Notes under the pieces: model-generated | Told to the model about the DNA's origin: nothing | Databases searched by the model: none | The model's input: only the letters and a program-made list of their open reading frames with translations | Assembly (NCBI GenBank): GCA_001899175.1 | Contig: MKVH01000021.1 | Location: 248,001-312,000, forward strand | Length of the DNA: 64,000 nt | Reading direction: 5' to 3' | Source of the DNA: Candidatus Kapaibacterium thiocyanatum | GTDB taxonomy: Bacteria; Bacteroidota; Ignavibacteria; Kapaibacteriales; Kapaibacteriaceae | Shown: positions 16,782 to 25,774 of the stretch, one piece after another | How positions within the stretch are numbered: position 1 is the first letter of the stretch | How the letters are laid out: every line of letters starts with the position of its first letter | Program-made: the position numbers and the translations under genes

Positions 16782-18731
16782 TCAGCGGAGCATCGGCATG
16801 ACGGCGATGGCGATCAGCACGATGATGCCGAGCATCATGAGGAGGGCGTAGTTCTGTGCTACACCGGACTGCATACGACGCAGGATGTTGCCACCCGCAC
16901 CTACGGCACGTGCGGAACCGTTGATGAGGCCATCGATCAGGATGACGTCGACGACCTTCCACAGGAAATCACGGGAGATCATGAAGATCGGGCTGACGAT
17001 GGCCATCTGATAGATTTCGTCGACCCAATACTTGTTCCAGAGCAGTTTGTGCAGACCCGAGAATCGGGATGCGATGGACGCGGCCACGTCCGTACCGTTC
17101 TTGTAGATGTTGCGCGCCAGCAGGATACCGCTGACGGCGATGACGGTGGAAACCGCCATGAGCGTGAATTCGAGCGTCGTGTGTTCGCCGTGATGCTGGG
17201 GCAGGATGGCCATCGCCTTGGCGAAGATCGGCTCCAGCCAGCCTTCGAGGAGGTTGGGCATATGGAAGACGTGGGGGATGCCGAGGAAGCCTCCCACGGC
17301 CGAGAGTACCGCGAGGATGATCAGCGGCACCGTCATCGATGCAGGCGATTCGTGCGGATGGACGTGATGATGGTCGAAGCGTTCTTCACCATGGAACGTC
17401 AGCGTCGTCAGACGCCACATGTAGAATGCCGTACAGAAGGCCGCCACTGCGCCGATACCCCACAGGAGCGGGCTGCCGTTGAGCCATGCGAACCAGAGGA
17501 TCTCGTCCTTCGAGAAGAAGCCCGACAAGGGGAAGATACCGGAGATGGCGAGCGTGCCGATGAGAAAGGTCTTGTACGTCACCGGCATGTACTTCTTCAG
17601 GCCGCCCATCTTCTGGATGTCCTGTTCCTCGTGCATACCGTGGATGACGGAACCGGAACCGAGGAAGAGCAGGGCCTTGAAGAAGGCGTGCGTCATCACG
17701 TGGAACACGCCTGCGGTGAAGGCACCTACGCCGAGTGCCACGAACATGAAGCCGAGCTGGGACACCGTGGAATAGGCCAGGACCTTCTTGATGTCGTTCT
17801 GCACGATGCCGATCGTACCGGCGATCAGGGCCGTTGCGATACCGATGATCGTGACGACCGTCATCGTCGTGGGCGACAGGGCGAAGAGCACGTTCGTACG
17901 GGCGATGAGGAAGATACCCGACGTCACCATCGTTGCGGCGTGGATGAGGGCGGAGACGGGAGTCGGACCTGCCATGGCGTCGGGCAGCCACACGCCGAGC
18001 GGAATCTGTGCGGACTTACCGGTACATCCGAGGAAGAGCAGGAGCGTGATGATCGTCACAGCCGTATCGCCTACGACGAAGCGCTGGGGGGCCATCGCGT
18101 TGATGGTCGAATAGTCGAGCGTGCCGAAGAGATTGAACAGCATGAACATGGCGATCAGCACGCCGAAGTCGCCGATACGGTTCACGATGAACGCCTTTTT
18201 GGCCGCATCGCCGGTCCAGGTGATGTTCGTACCGTCGAACTTCCGGTCGTACCAGAAGCCGATGAGCAGATAGGAGGCCAGGCCCACGCCTTCCCAACCG
18301 AGGAAGGTCAGCAGGAAGTTGCTGCTCAGCACGAGGTTCAACATCATGAAGACGAAGAGGTTCAGGTATGCGAAGAATCGCGGGAAGCTCTTGTCTCCGT
18401 GCATGTATCCGATGGAATACACGTGGATGAGGAAGCCGATACCGGTGATGATCAGCGTGAACAGGATGGAGAGCTGGTCGAACTGATAGGCGATGTCGAC
18501 CGAGAAGCTACCCGTGGCGATCCACGAATAGATCGGAACGACGACGGAGCGTTCTTCGGCCGGGCGTGCCATCAGCCCCATGAAGACCGAGACGGCGATG
18601 GCGAAGCTGGCCAGGATGGCTGCGCTCGCGATCGTGCCGACGAGTTTTTCGCTCTTGAGTTTCTTGCCGAACAATCCCGTTATCAGAAAACCGACCAACG
18701 GGAACAGTGGGATCAGCGCTGCGTAGTTCAT
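16782..18731 (-). CDS. nuoL: NADH-quinone oxidoreductase subunit L
   Basis: A 649-residue polytopic membrane protein matching NuoL, a proton-pumping antiporter-like subunit of respiratory complex I. Family signatures are clear: GWEGVGLASYLLIGFW contains the conserved Glu, and GKSAQIPLGVWL followed by DAMAGPTPVSALIHAAT contains the conserved Lys and His of the proton path. Further Lys/His residues occur in the second antiporter half, and the C-terminal lateral helix and last membrane segment are present. It starts three bases after the stop of a glutamine amidotransferase gene, and no nuoK or nuoM is adjacent. It is therefore separated from any complex I operon in this window. The protein appears complete, so it is probably functional. 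Confidence 0.93.
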   Translation of the reverse strand: MNYAALIPLFPLVGFLITGLFGKKLKSEKLVGTIASAAILASFAIAVSVFMGLMARPAEERSVVVPIYSWIATGSFSVDIAYQFDQLSILFTLIITGIGFLIHVYSIGYMHGDKSFPRFFAYLNLFVFMMLNLVLSSNFLLTFLGWEGVGLASYLLIGFWYDRKFDGTNITWTGDAAKKAFIVNRIGDFGVLIAMFMLFNLFGTLDYSTINAMAPQRFVVGDTAVTIITLLLFLGCTGKSAQIPLGVWLPDAMAGPTPVSALIHAATMVTSGIFLIARTNVLFALSPTTMTVVTIIGIATALIAGTIGIVQNDIKKVLAYSTVSQLGFMFVALGVGAFTAGVFHVMTHAFFKALLFLGSGSVIHGMHEEQDIQKMGGLKKYMPVTYKTFLIGTLAISGIFPLSGFFSKDEILWFAWLNGSPLLWGIGAVAAFCTAFYMWRLTTLTFHGEERFDHHHVHPHESPASMTVPLIILAVLSAVGGFLGIPHVFHMPNLLEGWLEPIFAKAMAILPQHHGEHTTLEFTLMAVSTVIAVSGILLARNIYKNGTDVAASIASRFSGLHKLLWNKYWVDEIYQMAIVSPIFMISRDFLWKVVDVILIDGLINGSARAVGAGGNILRRMQSGVAQNYALLMMLGIIVLIAIAVMPMLR

Positions 18732-18734
18732 GCC

Positions 18735-19643
18735 TTATCCGATCTCCGGTGCAATAGGTTCGAATTCCATTTTTTCCATTTCCATTTGTACGTGATGGAA
18801 CTTGATGCGCATCGTTTCATCGACGACCATCATTCCATTACGCTCCACCTTCATCCAGTCCGAACGCCGTGCCGTGAACGGCTCCGATGCCACGACGATG
18901 GCACTCGGCCGTCCGAACGTCGGCTCCATCATACAGACGTCACCCCGGCAGTGGTATTCCTTGCCGAACATGTAGTACAGCGAGGCCGGTTGCACGTTGG
19001 GATTCGTCGTATACCGTACCGCCACCAACGACGTACCGTTGGTGACGGCGAGGTTGAGGTACGAATGCTGCCGCACACCGGCTTCGATGAGCAGCGCATC
19101 CAGATCCTCGAACATCTTCATCATCGCATGGACCATTTCCTCGCACGTCACGCTTCCCAGCGGGTTGGCGATGTGATTGAGGAACAGACCGAACATGTGT
19201 TCCGAGTCCGTCGATCCCTGAATGGCATCGTATGCAGTGTCATTGAGCCCGCGGAGCAGGGCACGACGTATCTGCTTGTATCCGCCGAGCACTCCGTTGT
19301 GCATGAACATCAACTGTCCGCACGAGAACGGATGGGAGTTCACCTCTTCGACCGTGAGGCCGGGAGATGCGGCCCGGATATGGGCGAAGATGCACGGCGA
19401 ATAGATCTTCCTCGCCAGGTTCTTCAGGTTATGATCACTCCACGAGGGCTTGATGCTTCTGAAGACGCATGGTTCGTTGTCGAGTTCGGGCGCATACCAC
19501 CCTATGCCGAAGCCGTCGCCATTGACGGCAACGGACATTTCTCCGGCATTCACACTTTGGGCCGTCACCAGCGAGAACCTGGGCTTGTAGAGCAGGTCAT
19601 CGGCCAGGATCGGCGGCCCTATGTATGCGACAAAACGACACAT
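18735..19643 (-). CDS. Class II glutamine amidotransferase (YafJ/EgtC-like)
   Basis: A 302-residue protein starting MCRFVAYIG. Cys2 becomes the N-terminal nucleophile after Met removal, as in class II (Ntn) amidotransferases. Other family motifs are NGDGFGIGWY, FAHIRAASPG and HPFSCGQLMFMHNGVLGG, which form the glutamine pocket. These enzymes hydrolyse glutamine or gamma-glutamyl amides. Relatives act in ergothioneine synthesis or glutathione turnover, but no ergothioneine partner genes are nearby, so the substrate is unknown. The gene leads directly into nuoL (three-base gap). Upstream it is separated from the CADD-type gene by a strong terminator, so its own promoter must lie in 19644-19680. 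Confidence 0.85.
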   Translation of the reverse strand: MCRFVAYIGPPILADDLLYKPRFSLVTAQSVNAGEMSVAVNGDGFGIGWYAPELDNEPCVFRSIKPSWSDHNLKNLARKIYSPCIFAHIRAASPGLTVEEVNSHPFSCGQLMFMHNGVLGGYKQIRRALLRGLNDTAYDAIQGSTDSEHMFGLFLNHIANPLGSVTCEEMVHAMMKMFEDLDALLIEAGVRQHSYLNLAVTNGTSLVAVRYTTNPNVQPASLYYMFGKEYHCRGDVCMMEPTFGRPSAIVVASEPFTARRSDWMKVERNGMMVVDETMRIKFHHVQMEMEKMEFEPIAPEIG

Positions 19644-19681
19644 GCGTTAGGGAGCCTGATAAGGGGCGTAAAAATACAAAA

Positions 19682-19709
19682 CGGAAGCCGGTATCACTAC
19701 CGGCTTCCG
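19682..19709 (-). terminator. Strong terminator of the CADD-type gene
   Basis: CGGAAGCCGGTA (19682-19693) and TACCGGCTTCCG (19698-19709) form a perfect 12-base stem with loop TCAC. On the minus strand it is followed by TTTTGTATTTTTACG. It lies 27 bases past the stop of the upstream gene. Confidence 0.85.
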
Positions 19710-19735
19710 CCGCAAAACGTCGGACTGCGTCAGGC

Positions 19736-20428
19736 TCAGTTGAGGGCGGCCTTCTCCGTGCACCAGGTGTTGTAGACACCGTCCAGCAGGAGGTTGAAGG
19801 CATCGGCAGCTTCGCGGGCCGCATCGAGGGCAGCCTGCTTCTGTTCGTCGGACTGGCACATATGCACCAGGGCCTCGCGCGTCACCGTGCGGTGGATTTC
19901 GTCGGCATGTTCGTGCACGGCGAAGAATTCCAGGGCGTTGGGCGTATCGAGGTCGTACCACTTCTTCAGTCCGGCGATCTTCGTCGTCGAGATTTCCGGG
20001 ATCTGCGATTCGTAGGCATAGAGGGCAGCCAGGCCTTCCGCCGGGTTGTTGCGGCGGGCGAGTTCCTTGAGGATGCTCACCGAGGCGCGCGTATGGGGCA
20101 GGAAGCGGCGCTGCTTGATCTCTTCGCGCGAGACGCCGAGGGATTCGGCGAAGCGCAGCCAGAGTTCGGGGTGGTTGTTGGCACCGTGCTCTTCTTCGAT
20201 GAGGTTCTCGAGGAGCATCTGGCGGATTTCCATATCGTCACAGTTCGCATGCGTCGCGCTGACGTACGTCGGGAACGCATGGACCTGATGGTAGTATTCC
20301 CTTGCATACTCACGGAGCATGTCGACCGTCAGTTGACCTTCGTTCCACATGATGTAGAACGGGTGCTGCAGCATGTGGCGTTCGGTAACGATCTCGTCCA
20401 GCCGGGCGAGGAATTCTTCTGTTGTCAT
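19736..20428 (-). CDS. CADD-type 4-aminobenzoate (pABA) synthase
   Basis: A 230-residue helical protein of the CADD/PqqC-like di-metal oxygenase family. In Chlamydia this enzyme makes pABA for folate from one of its own tyrosines. Relative to my recollection of chlamydial CADD numbering, every key residue is present at a constant offset of two. These are the sacrificial tyrosine Y25 (in HPFYIMW), K150 (in ISTTKIAGLKKWY), and metal ligands E79, H86, E140, H172, D176 and H179. ATG 20428 is chosen over the longer frame because GAGG lies about ten bases upstream and family members start here. It is monocistronic, with its own Bacteroidota-type promoter and a strong terminator. Function is a confident family inference, not demonstrated. 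Confidence 0.85.
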   Translation of the reverse strand: MTTEEFLARLDEIVTERHMLQHPFYIMWNEGQLTVDMLREYAREYYHQVHAFPTYVSATHANCDDMEIRQMLLENLIEEEHGANNHPELWLRFAESLGVSREEIKQRRFLPHTRASVSILKELARRNNPAEGLAALYAYESQIPEISTTKIAGLKKWYDLDTPNALEFFAVHEHADEIHRTVTREALVHMCQSDEQKQAALDAAREAADAFNLLLDGVYNTWCTEKAALN

Positions 20429-20470
20429 GGACGTAACCTCTGATGAGGATTGATTGATACGCAAGGAAGC

Positions 20471-20501
20471 CAAAGATAGCGGATTTCGTAATTTTGCCAA
20501 C
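20471..20501 (-). promoter_or_regulatory. Bacteroidota-type promoter of the CADD-type gene
   Basis: On the minus strand GTTG (20501-20498) and TATCTTTG (20478-20471) are separated by exactly 19 bases, matching the TTTG-N19-TAnnTTTG pattern except for one base in the -33 element. The predicted leader is about 37 bases. Confidence 0.6.
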
Positions 20502-20536
20502 CACAGGAATTCAACACAACAGCTCGAACAGGCAAC

Positions 20537-20833
20537 ATGTCCACGGACGTTCCTTTTCTCCCTTTCGAACAGGGCGATCCTTCGCATGACGAAGTGGTCG
20601 AAATCGCCCTACCGACGCGCGTCGTCCTCTACAACGACGACTGGCACACGTTCGACGAGGTCATCGAGCAGATCATCAGGGCCACGAGTTGCAGCTACGA
20701 TCATGCGGAAGCCTGCACCTACGAAGTGCATCACCACGGCAAGTCCATCGTCTTCGAAGGCGACATGGGCGACTGCCTGCGCGTGAGCTCGGTCCTGGAA
20801 GAGATATCCCTCCATACCCAGCTCGAGTGCTAA
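20537..20833 (+). CDS. clpS: ATP-dependent Clp protease adaptor ClpS
   Basis: A 98-residue protein whose core (about 28-95) matches Clp[16 protein letters not shown] contains the NDD-x-H-T-F signature of the N-degron pocket. A conserved [14 protein letters not shown] segment and a final helix-strand follow. ClpS binds the ClpA/ClpC N-domain and delivers proteins with destabilising N-terminal residues. The first 25 residues are the usual disordered extension. It is divergent from the CADD-type gene, with 108 bases between starts, and converges with the next gene, whose stop lies six bases beyond. A TAATTTTG at 20489-20496 could be its -7 element, but no good -33 element precedes it. Confidence 0.88.
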   Translation: MSTDVPFLPFEQGDPSHDEVVEIALPTRVVLYNDDWHTFDEVIEQIIRATSCSYDHAEACTYEVHHHGKSIVFEGDMGDCLRVSSVLEEISLHTQLEC

Positions 20834-20839
20834 GCGTCG

Positions 20840-22978
20840 CTACGGCTTTCTGACCGGTGGCTGCTGGTTACCGGTGCTGTCCTTCTGCATACCGGGCATG
20901 GTACCCGGCAATGCCCCCTGCTGGAGCCCCTTCATCTGCCTCTGGAGCATATCGTTCACGGACGCGGGCTTGCCATCGGCTCCCGGAGGCGTGAGCCCCG
21001 GAATGTTGGGCAAGGCTCCGTTGGGTCCGGTGACCTGCAGGGCATTCTGGTTGTTCTTGATCATCTGCTGCAGAGGATCGAGCTCGCCGGCCTTGGCCTT
21101 GTCGTAGAGTTCCTTGTCGAGATCGCGCAGAAGCAGCGAATCGCTCACCTCGACCCCATTGCGCTTGGCGAGGGCGAATTCGAGACTCGGACGGATTTCC
21201 CGGGCGTACTCGGACCTGGGATAGCTCTCGACGAGCATCCCGTAGTAATACAGGGCACTGTCCTTGTCACCTATGTCCTTCTCGTACATCCATCCCAGCG
21301 CGTACAGTGCCTTGGGTGCGAAATCGCTCTTGGGGAACTGCTGGACGAGATTCCTGTACTGACGCGAGGCATAGGCATAGTCCTTGACGAGCCGGAAGCT
21401 GTTGCCACTGCGGTAGAGTTCAGCCGCATCGTCGATGACGACGTCGGCCGTATAGCCGAGATTCGTCTGCGCCTGGCGGGCGAATTCGGACTTCGGGTAC
21501 TTTTCGGCCATGACTTCGAGAAGCGAATCGGCGGTTTCGGGATCCTTCTGCCGCACGATACGGGCTTCGGAGAAGAGATACCGTGCCCGCTCCTGATCAT
21601 CGGCAGTCGTGCTGTCGGCCGCCATACGGTAGTATGCCAGGGCGGAGTCGACGTTACCCATCTGCTCGTGGACGCGCCCCAGCGAGAACACTTCCTTCGA
21701 CCTGTTGCGTCGTATGGTGTCCATGAACTCGGCTCGCTCGTTGGTCACCAGAGCCAGTTGATTGATCTTCCGATGCTGCTCTTCCCACTGCTTGATAAGC
21801 GTGAAGTACTTGTTGGCGACGTCATACACGGGAGTCCGGACGACCTTGGCCTTGGCGAAATACTTCAGTGCGTCTTCGTACTTGCTCTGCTTGTAGAGTT
21901 CCATCCCCTTCTGGAAGGCCTGGGCCATCAGCTCCGGCCGGCCGATGAAGGCCGTGTCCGCCTTCCGCTCCTGGGCGATGACGGACGGATCGTTGATGTT
22001 GCCCTTCTGGAGGCGGTCCATGGCCATGCGTTCGGCAGCCAGATATGACGACCATTCGTCGAAGTTCCGGTTCTGCTCGAGGTCCATGAAGATCCGCTCC
22101 GCTTCCTGATACCGTCCGAGACGTGCCAGCGACGCCGCCCGATACAGCAGGGACTCGAATTCGGCCAGCGGATCCGGTATGTAGGTGAAGACCTTGGCGA
22201 AGGCCCGTTCGGCCATGTCGTACTTGCCGAGACGATAATAGAGCGATGCGACGTCTACCTGCCAGCGAGCGCGCTGCTCGCTGTCCTCGCTCTGGGCAAT
22301 GGCCTGCTTGTAGGGCTGCACGGCCTTGTCCACGTCCCCTTCCTCGAGCGACAATTCGGCCTGGAGCCTGTAGGCTTCGCTCAGGATGTCGTAGCGGTCC
22401 TTGAACCAGGCGACGTCGACGGTCTTCGACAGCATCGTACGGCCCTGCGACATCTTGCGCTGGATCAGGTAGTTCTTGGCGAGCATGAGGTGGGCATCCG
22501 GCGAATAATCTCCCTCCGAGTACCGCTCGATGAGTTCGATGCACTTCTGTTGCGAGGGCAGCCATTCCTGACGATAGAAGTAGCTCTTGGCCATCAGGAA
22601 GAGCGTGCCTTCGACATAGTTCGACTTGGGATGGTTTGCCAGGATCTTCGACCCCTTGATGAGGATGGAGTCGACCTTCGTGGCCACGGGCTGGAGTTTC
22701 GCCCGTTCGATGATGAAGGTCCTCAGGAAAACGGGCGGCCCGCTGTTGTTGTTCTCCGTCTTGGTATCCACGCCTTCGATCGGCGGCACCAGCACCCGGG
22801 GCTTGACACGCTTGTTCTCGTCCTGGAAGAGGAATTCATCCTCGACCTCTCCCATGATCCGCTTGGCGTTGTAGTAGGTGTTGAAGAACGTCGTCTGGTT
22901 ATCGTACCACGAACAACCCGCCACAGTCAGGGCGAGCAGCAGGACGGAAACGGGCAGGATGGTAGGACGGATGTTCAC
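20840..22978 (-). CDS. TPR-repeat lipoprotein, PorW/SprE-like
   Basis: A 712-residue lipoprotein: the signal peptide ends ALTVAGC, with Cys22 as the lipidation site. Right after it comes a segment, TTFFNTYYNAKRIMGEVEDE, resembling the N-terminus of PorW/SprE. Those T9SS-associated lipoproteins link the PorKN ring to the translocon. From about residue 90 to 600 the protein is built of TPR-like helical pairs (LGRYQEAERIF, LGKYDMAERAFAKVF, SEYAREIRPSLEFAL). The C-terminal 90 residues are Pro/Gly/Gln-rich and disordered. It is the last gene of an eight-gene envelope operon, four bases after the M61 peptidase. Its stop lies six bases from that of clpS. The T9SS assignment is inferred from the N-terminal match and the abundance of T9SS cargo nearby. 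Confidence 0.7.
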   Translation of the reverse strand: MNIRPTILPVSVLLLALTVAGCSWYDNQTTFFNTYYNAKRIMGEVEDEFLFQDENKRVKPRVLVPPIEGVDTKTENNNSGPPVFLRTFIIERAKLQPVATKVDSILIKGSKILANHPKSNYVEGTLFLMAKSYFYRQEWLPSQQKCIELIERYSEGDYSPDAHLMLAKNYLIQRKMSQGRTMLSKTVDVAWFKDRYDILSEAYRLQAELSLEEGDVDKAVQPYKQAIAQSEDSEQRARWQVDVASLYYRLGKYDMAERAFAKVFTYIPDPLAEFESLLYRAASLARLGRYQEAERIFMDLEQNRNFDEWSSYLAAERMAMDRLQKGNINDPSVIAQERKADTAFIGRPELMAQAFQKGMELYKQSKYEDALKYFAKAKVVRTPVYDVANKYFTLIKQWEEQHRKINQLALVTNERAEFMDTIRRNRSKEVFSLGRVHEQMGNVDSALAYYRMAADSTTADDQERARYLFSEARIVRQKDPETADSLLEVMAEKYPKSEFARQAQTNLGYTADVVIDDAAELYRSGNSFRLVKDYAYASRQYRNLVQQFPKSDFAPKALYALGWMYEKDIGDKDSALYYYGMLVESYPRSEYAREIRPSLEFALAKRNGVEVSDSLLLRDLDKELYDKAKAGELDPLQQMIKNNQNALQVTGPNGALPNIPGLTPPGADGKPASVNDMLQRQMKGLQQGALPGTMPGMQKDSTGNQQPPVRKP

Positions 22979-22981
22979 GGA

Positions 22982-24823
22982 TCACTTCGCGAGCCAGGTG
23001 CGGCGTATGGTTTTCTGACGTTCGGACGGTGTGGCGACGTCGACGAGTTTGTAGACCTTCTGATAGTCGGGATCGAGGGTCGTGGCATAGATGCGGCCAT
23101 CGCACTGTGCCGTGATCTGGACCGCACCTCCACCTGGTTCGGCGACGTACTGGTCGAGCTGGGTAACGGACGTGACGCGTTTGCCGTGAACGGCGATGAT
23201 TTCGTCGTCGATGCCGATGCCCGCCTGCGCCGCAGGCGACCCGTCTTCCACGGCCTTCACCACGATGCGACCGCCTTCCTCGCGGCAGCTCCACCCGCAA
23301 AACAGTGTCACAGGTACCGAAGCGAAGGTACGATTCTCGCCGAAGGTTATTGCCTCCGCACGCTTGTCCTCGATGGACAGGCGCATCCCGACGGCGCCGA
23401 GGATTTCGTCGTAGGGCAATTCGTCCGTACCGTCGAGCCAGGTCATGAGCAGTTCCCGCAACTGCACTCCCGTTCCCCGCTCGAGAAGGGCGATACAGTC
23501 GGCCTCGGTGAGACCCTTGTCCGGACTCGCCTGGTAGTTGGCCCAGAGCGTACGCAGTCCGTCATCCAGCCTCTTCTTGCCGTCCGTATGGTCGATGATG
23601 TAGATATCGAGCAGCAGGAAGATGACGCCACCCTTCAGATAGTAGGACGGGAAACGGTTGTTCGCGTCCGGACTCTGCATGTAGAGCTTGAGCCATGCGA
23701 GAAGGGAGCTGTCGCGGACGGACATCTGACGGCGGCCGGGTACACGCATGAGCCTGGACACGTGATCGCGGCCGAGCTGGGCGATATACTCCGTTTCCGT
23801 CGTGAAGCCGCAGCGATAGGTGAGCAGGTCGTCGTAGTAGGAAGTCATCCCCTCGGCCAGCCACAGCATGGGTGTGTATGCCTCGTGACGATAGTCGAAG
23901 GGGCCGAGCTCGACCGGACGGATGCGCTTGACATTCCAGAGATGGAAGTATTCGTGACACAGCAGGGAGAGGAGGTCGATTCCCTTGGTCTTGTCGAGCA
24001 GCGCGGACGGATCGACGGCATTGACCGACGACCGCGTGTGCTCGAGGCCGCCACCCGCTCCGGGATAGGCCTGGACGATGAAGACGTAGCGGTCGTACGG
24101 CACTCCGCCGAACAACTTCGCCTCGGTATCGACGATGATCTTCAGTTGCTCCGTGAGCCACCTGTCGTCGAGCGAATACGGTCCGACCAGCGCCAGCTCG
24201 TGTTCCGCACCGGCTGCGGTGAACTTGCGGACGACATGGTCACCGATCTCGATCGGCGAATCCGCAAGAATGTCGTAGTTCAGCGCTCCGAGCAGAAGGC
24301 CCGGCCCCGGCGTGCCACCGGGATAGACGGGCGACAACTGCGTCGATACATTGGGCCAGCGATTCGTGTCGTGTTTGAGCAGGACGTGATGGATTTCCTC
24401 CGTACGCCCTTCGACGTACATGAGCGTCGCCACCGGCATCAGGAAAGCATGCCAGCGGTTGATGTGGTTCGTACGGACGGTACGTTCCAGACCGTAGACG
24501 ACGTAGTCGAGATGGATTTCCGATGCACCGCCGGTCGTGATCTCCAGCGACGCCTTGTCCCGCCAGCGCGAGACGGCGGGTTCGCGTTTGCCGTCGACGA
24601 TACGCCAGGCGCGGACGTTCCCCTGATAGCCTGCGTAGTCGCGGATCTTGTAACTGCCCGGCGCCCACGATGGCATCACGCACGTAAGCGTACTTCCCTT
24701 CACGTTCGTGACGCGCATGGAGACACCGACGAGGTGCTGTGCGGCACGATCGAACGACAGTTCATAGACGATGTCCGCCGTGGTGCTTACGAGCTGCTCG
24801 TCACGCTGTTCTATCGAATACAT
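22982..24823 (-). CDS. M61 family metallopeptidase with PDZ domain
   Basis: A 613-residue peptidase of the M61 (glycyl aminopeptidase) family. The N-terminal beta domain (1-180) contains MPSWAPGSYKIRDYAG, typical of the family. The zinc motif HEYFHLWNVKRIRP places H290, E291 and H294, with the likely third ligand E324 in WLAEGMTSYY. A PDZ-like domain follows near 515-595 (GSPAAQAGIGIDDEIIAVHGK). M61 enzymes prefer N-terminal Gly or Ala. No signal peptide is evident, so it may act in the cytoplasm or be exported by another route. It lies four bases from the PorW-like gene and 12 bases after the J-domain gene, inside the envelope operon. Confidence 0.88.
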   Translation of the reverse strand: MYSIEQRDEQLVSTTADIVYELSFDRAAQHLVGVSMRVTNVKGSTLTCVMPSWAPGSYKIRDYAGYQGNVRAWRIVDGKREPAVSRWRDKASLEITTGGASEIHLDYVVYGLERTVRTNHINRWHAFLMPVATLMYVEGRTEEIHHVLLKHDTNRWPNVSTQLSPVYPGGTPGPGLLLGALNYDILADSPIEIGDHVVRKFTAAGAEHELALVGPYSLDDRWLTEQLKIIVDTEAKLFGGVPYDRYVFIVQAYPGAGGGLEHTRSSVNAVDPSALLDKTKGIDLLSLLCHEYFHLWNVKRIRPVELGPFDYRHEAYTPMLWLAEGMTSYYDDLLTYRCGFTTETEYIAQLGRDHVSRLMRVPGRRQMSVRDSSLLAWLKLYMQSPDANNRFPSYYLKGGVIFLLLDIYIIDHTDGKKRLDDGLRTLWANYQASPDKGLTEADCIALLERGTGVQLRELLMTWLDGTDELPYDEILGAVGMRLSIEDKRAEAITFGENRTFASVPVTLFCGWSCREEGGRIVVKAVEDGSPAAQAGIGIDDEIIAVHGKRVTSVTQLDQYVAEPGGGAVQITAQCDGRIYATTLDPDYQKVYKLVDVATPSERQKTIRRTWLAK

Positions 24824-24834
24824 CGAGATTCCTT

Positions 24835-25752
24835 TCAGCGCGACCCGAAGTACGTCTTCTCCATGAAGTCGCGTTCAAATTTCTGTTGCTCATCGTTTCC
24901 GTTCTGCGTCGTCGATGCACCGGCCATCGATCCCGGAGCATCGTTGCCGGTCATCTCACGATAGCGCATGCGGTGCTCCTCGATCTCCCTGCGCTTGGCC
25001 GCGATCGACTGCTCGATATCCCGACGATGCCAGGTACACCAGTTCTCGTTCTCCAGATCCTGTGCCAGGATGAACGGCTCCTGGCCACGCAACCTGTCGA
25101 GCTTCCGACGCTCCATCCGGAGACGCGCGTCGAGACGCTCGGCTTCACGCGACAACCGCTCGAGGTCCCAGCCTTCCATCTCACCGGCCGCCGCATCGTC
25201 CGCATTCAACAGATCGACGATGCTCTGCAACTGCCGGATGTTCTTGTCCCTGTAGGCATCCTGTACACGCTGCCATACACCGGACAGTTCGGGTTGATCG
25301 CCGACGGCATCGGGATGGAGACGTTTGGCCAGCGTACGGTACATTTTCACCAGCTCTCCATCCTCGGCATCGTCTCCACGTTCCGACGTGGCCTTGTCGC
25401 GTTCGTAGGCCGTCATGTCGAAGGCCTCCTTCATGCGCTGGCGCAGACGTGCATATTCCTTGTCCACGATCAAGTTCACCATCTGCACGATGTCCGGCGT
25501 GATGCGTTCGCCACGTGCGACCTTGATGCTCAGCAATTCCACACGACGGAATATCTCCGCACCTTCGAGGGCGAGCTTCTGCCGCTCCTTCTCGAGGTCC
25601 CCGAAATGCCGGTCGTAGATGGCGAGCAGTCGGGGCCTCTCGATGGCCGACAGCCTGTGCCATTCCTCGGCGACTTCACGCAGCGAGGCCCTGTACCGGG
25701 CACATTGCTCGCGCAGTCGTTCGATCTCGGGATGTGTGGATGGGCTCGTCAT
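24835..25752 (-). CDS. J-domain-like coiled-coil protein
   Basis: A 305-residue soluble protein. Residues 10-125 are a long charged helical region, probably coiled coil. Residues about 133-185 resemble a DnaJ J-domain: LVKMYRTLAKRLHPDAVGD has the HPD tripeptide at 146-148, and an amphipathic helix follows. The region 195-260 is helical and Arg/Glu-rich, and the C-terminal 30 residues are disordered. J-domains stimulate DnaK-type ATPases, but this one lacks the Gly/Phe and zinc-finger regions of DnaJ, so it is a specialised co-chaperone or only J-like. It is 22 bases from the BatA-type gene in the same operon, so a client in the envelope pathway is possible. Confidence 0.7.
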   Translation of the reverse strand: MTSPSTHPEIERLREQCARYRASLREVAEEWHRLSAIERPRLLAIYDRHFGDLEKERQKLALEGAEIFRRVELLSIKVARGERITPDIVQMVNLIVDKEYARLRQRMKEAFDMTAYERDKATSERGDDAEDGELVKMYRTLAKRLHPDAVGDQPELSGVWQRVQDAYRDKNIRQLQSIVDLLNADDAAAGEMEGWDLERLSREAERLDARLRMERRKLDRLRGQEPFILAQDLENENWCTWHRRDIEQSIAAKRREIEEHRMRYREMTGNDAPGSMAGASTTQNGNDEQQKFERDFMEKTYFGSR

Positions 25753-25774
25753 CGCTATTCGATATCACTGGCTA

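Noticed and set aside
16761-19775. 1004-codon plus-strand open frame
   Set aside because: It is antisense to nuoL and the amidotransferase, both certain genes, and is His/Glu/Asp-rich low-quality sequence.
22490-24964. 824-codon plus-strand open frame
   Set aside because: It covers the complement of the M61 and PorW-like genes, which have clear domains.
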